Origin: Paramyrothecium sp. XJ0827
Taxonomy: Eukaryota > Ascomycota > Sordariomycetes > Hypocreales > Stachybotryaceae
Assembly: GCA_020881915.1 (NCBI GenBank)
Contig: JAJFPB010000004.1
Location: forward strand, 2,356,001 to 2,420,000
Direction: 5' to 3'
Length of the DNA: 64,000 nt
Under the pieces are notes generated by a model that did not search any database, had not been told where the DNA came from, and saw only the letters and a list, made by a program, of their open reading frames with translations. The translations under genes and the position numbers were made by a program. Shown piece after piece: positions 61,005 through 64,000 of the stretch; the first letter of the stretch is position 1, and each line of letters opens with the position of its first letter.

Positions 61005-62576
61005 GGTACGAGATGCGGATAGCAGCTCAGAGCAGAGTCATTGCATTCCAAAACATCAAAATTTGAGAAACGAGCCTGGCATGCCAAAGAGCGGGTAGCG
61101 TCATCCCATGATGATATGATTAGAACTTATTCGTCGCGTGGCGCCATCCCCTCAGCCAACAGGCGTCATGCGAAATCAACACGAAGTCACGTGAGAACGT
61201 GGTCCATTTTCTGGTATAGTGAGGTACCAAGTACGCAGCTATGTACCTACTACCTGGGATAAAAGTGCCATTTGGGTGAAGGCACGTGCGCTTCTAGATG
61301 GAAGTAAAGGTGCCTTATACCCACTAGGTAGTATGTTAGTCGACATTTGACTATCGACGAAGTAACTTATCTGGCTGTGCTACGTCGTGCAGCCTAGGCG
61401 CTCACTGCAAAGGCTCGGTTGGAATGTTGGTCCAGGTCCGAGGGTTTTGGCCGATAATTTGAAAGGGGTATAGGGTTTGGAGGGGTGAACAAGTCGTTCC
61501 TGAATGCGGACGAATATAGAATCTCGTAATTCGAGCGGGCTTCACTCGCTCGGTCTGGCAGGCAATCTCCGGCCTAGTGGGAAACCTCGATACGAGCCAG
61601 AAGCAAGCTATACGAATTTTCATAGCCTCATGCATTCCCCCTTTGTGAGCTGCACTTATTTAGGACGGCAAGCATGTCTCGAAAATTGTGCAAGCCTCTC
61701 TTCTCCATCACTCGCCGAGAAAAGAGCGATTCATGGTGACTTGGGTAATACTTTGCACGTTTTTTCTTTTTTTGCCAATTTTTGTAGTTGCCAGACAGCC
61801 ACAACAACGGAGAAACATAGCGCTACGGTCCTGTTGCGTCGCAGCCACTTTCAACGCCAACGCAGCGAGTGGCGTGATGGGTCATGGGTTTGTGACGCAT
61901 ACTCCAAAAAATTTCCCTTTGCTTTTGGAGTATCAATGGTCCTTCTTGAGTCTTTCTGATCCATTGTGCCGCCCTATTGTTTCTGCTTTGAAAAGGCTCC
62001 CCGGCGGTCCGATATAAATAACGACGGTACGGAACCCCACTAAAGCCGGGCGACCCGTGCCGTCATAACCACGAGAAGGATCAGGCCGAATCGGTCTAGG
62101 TGCAGGTCGCTTGCATTTGAACACAGGTGCCGTGGTCAGCGGGGTAACCCCCGCCATGTTATTACCGTCAATGGCACCTACAGGTAACGTAGGCGTATTT
62201 GTGGCACAAAGCTCCTGTACCTCCATGCGCTGAAACAGCTGCATGGTATGGACCCCACTGAACTGACCAGCTAAGTTGGGGCCCAGGTGCTACCTGGTAA
62301 GTAATTGGCAGGTAGCGCAAGCAAGCTCCAGTAAGGTAGGTACGGAATACGGGTACAGAGGCAGGCGCGGGCGCAGGCACAAGCTCAGGTACAGGTACAG
62401 GGGCCGGCTGCCTCGAATAAAGGCCTCTCGTCCAAGCTTCAAATAATCCTACTTGTCCCCTCCTAACCTTGTTTCTCGAAACTTCTCAACTTGCAATTCC
62501 TTTTTTTTTCTCGAGAGTAATCGCCGTTTCGTTTCTTGTTATACCAAGGGATACCTTTCCTCCTCCACCCTCCGCT
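61005..62576. promoter_or_regulatory. 1.6 kb divergent region between MUS81 and AGM1
   Basis: Upstream of both genes. It contains ACCT/AGGT motif groups at 61220-61258 and 62280-62400, including AGGTACAGGTACAGGGGC. A TATA-like ATATAAATA sits at about 62010-62018, and pyrimidine-rich leader (TTCCTTTTTTTTTCTC at about 62498-62513) immediately precedes AGM1. No gene recognised. Confidence 0.45.
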
Positions 62577-64000
62577 ATGGACGATAAATTCCTCGCGGCA
62601 TCAGCCAAGCACCCCATAGTTGCAGGCCATGTCTACAAGTATGGCACTGCGGGGTTCCGCATGAAGGCTGACCTGCTTGATGGCGTTTCCTTCCGGGTCG
62701 GCCTGCTCTCCAGTCTGCGCAGCCGCAAGCTCAATGGCCAGGCCATTGGCGTCATGATCACTGCGAGCCACAACCCGGCTGTCGACAATGGTGTCAAGAT
62801 CGTCGACCCCATGGGCGAGATGCTGGAGCAGGACTGGGAGGCCTACGCCACCCGTCTCGTCAACTGCCCCACGGATCAGGAGCTCCTCGAAACCTACAAT
62901 GCCCTGGCTGCCCAGCTCAAGATCGATCTGAGCACTCCCGCTCGTGTCATCTACGGTCGCGACACCCGTCCCTCGGGCCACAAGCTCGTCACGGCCTTGG
63001 CCGATGCCCTCGAAGCTACCGGAACCGAGTATACCGACTACAAGATCCTGACAACCCCCCAGCTCCACTACCTTGTTCGTTGCATCAACACCGAGGGCAC
63101 CCCCAAGGCATACGGTGCTGTTAGCGAGGCTGGATACTATGAGAAAATGTCAGAGGCTTTCGTGCGAGCTCTACGCGGAAGACGAATTCAGGGGTCCTTG
63201 ATTGTGGACTGCGCCAATGGTGTTGGCGGCCCAAAGTTATCGGAACTCCTGAAGATTATTCCCAAGGATAAGACGGGCTTTGAGGTCAAGGTTGTCAATG
63301 ACGATGTTTTGAGACCCGAAGTCTTGAACCTCGATGTACGTCTCGACACCCCTTTCTGATACCCCCTTTATGCGGGCGAAATGTGCTAACTCGTACACAT
63401 AGAGCGGCGCGGATTTCGTGAAGACCAAGCAGAGAGCTCCTCCCAACCCCAAGCCTGTACCGGGAACCCGATGCTGCTCCCTCGACGGCGATGCTGATCG
63501 CTTGATTTACTACTGGGTAGATCCTGAGACCGGTTTCTTCATGCTTGACGGAGACCGCATCTCATCTCTCAATGCATCTTTCATTGGGGACCTGGTCCGC
63601 TCTGCTGGCCTTGAGGACGACCTTCGCATAGGTGTTGTCCAGACTGCGTACGCCAACGGCGCGAGCACTTCGTACATCGAGAAGCATCTTCAACTTCCCG
63701 TCGTCTGCACCCCTACCGGCGTCAAGCATCTGCACCATGCAGCATGCCAGTTTGATGTGGGTGTCTATTTCGAGGCCAACGGTCACGGAACCGTGGTCTT
63801 CTCCCAGGAGGCTCTCCGAATCTTCCGTGAGAAGGAGCCTCAATCCCCGGCTCAGAAGGATGCTCTGGAGACCTTGGCGGCTGTCGGCGATCTCATTAAC
63901 CAAACTGTTGGAGATGCTATCTCGGACATGCTCATGGTTGAAGTCATTCTCGCCCACAAGGGCTGGACCCTCAAGGATTGGGCCCTGACCTACACTGATC
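62577..64000 (+). CDS. AGM1: Phosphoacetylglucosamine mutase, 5' part
   Basis: Interconverts GlcNAc-6-phosphate and GlcNAc-1-phosphate on the way to UDP-GlcNAc, the donor for chitin, N-glycans and GPI anchors. Exon 1 is 62577-63335 and exon 2 starts at 63403 and runs off the window (67-nt intron); 452 residues are visible. It starts MDDKFLAASAKHPIVAGHVY. The phosphoserine loop ITASHNPAVDNG has the catalytic Ser at 64. The metal-binding loop is CSLDGDADRLIYYW (D281, D283, D285). The later HGTVVFS segment with FEANGHG is the sugar-binding loop of the family. The C-terminal phosphate-binding domain lies beyond the end. Upstream M codons in the open frame (62469) are in the pyrimidine-rich leader and were not used. 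Confidence 0.96.

Noticed and set aside
1..64000. CRISPR arrays, rRNA, complete transposons or biosynthetic clusters
   Set aside because: None were seen. Content is ordinary fungal housekeeping genes, and the short repeats found are motifs or microsatellites.

Overview
The window is nuclear DNA of a filamentous ascomycete, most likely a Sordariomycete. The evidence is spliceosomal introns of about 45-100 nt with GTAAGT/GTATGT-type donors and CAG/TAG acceptors, fungal-only families (Ssr4, Acl4, a fungal borealin), small intergenic gaps and purely eukaryotic housekeeping content. I cannot name the species. I support 28 protein genes in 64 kb. No rRNA, tRNA, CRISPR array, complete transposon or secondary-metabolite cluster was recognised. 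Exon limits were worked out by hand from splice signals, reading phase and family alignment from memory.

Layout. 0-8 kb: 3' part of an importin-11/Kap120 karyopherin (+), the SWI/SNF-RSC subunit Ssr4 (-), and 6-phosphogluconate dehydrogenase (-). 8-20 kb: a 2.5 kb gap, an RBM42-like RRM protein (+), an SLC35C2-type transporter (-), a GH15 glucan hydrolase of bacterial type (+), a small Cys-rich unknown (-) and a HAD phosphatase (-). 20-25 kb: TFIIF beta (-) diverging from elongin A (+), which converges on a NEDD8/Rub1 gene (-) made of four tiny exons. 25-35 kb: an MFS sugar/quinate-type transporter (-), a 3.8 kb gap rich in inverted repeats, and a PMC1-type Ca2+-ATPase (+). 35-44 kb: prohibitin-2 (-), an unknown protein (-), a 986-residue protein ending in a class I methyltransferase domain (-), and a gap with a dense cluster of CCAAT boxes. 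44-50 kb: Tma22/DENR (+), borealin (-), Rpn10 (+), Trs23 (-) and Rpb4 (+). 50-64 kb: a single-pass membrane protein (-), Puf6 (-), Gir2 (+), Acl4 (-), riboflavin synthase (+), Mus81 (-) and the 5' part of phosphoacetylglucosamine mutase (+, running off the end).

Most neighbours alternate in strand, giving short convergent and divergent pairs. Several neighbours are functionally related: TFIIF beta with elongin A (RNA polymerase II elongation), elongin A with NEDD8 (cullin ligases), and Puf6-Gir2-Acl4 (ribosome assembly and translation). No operon logic is implied. I did not find a convincing new multi-gene system. The most unusual signals are non-coding: the CCAAT-box cluster at 43.1-43.5 kb, overlapping and mutually exclusive inverted repeats upstream of the MFS transporter, and an AAGGTACCTT-like motif family scattered through the gaps. 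There is also a start codon split by an intron in TRS23.
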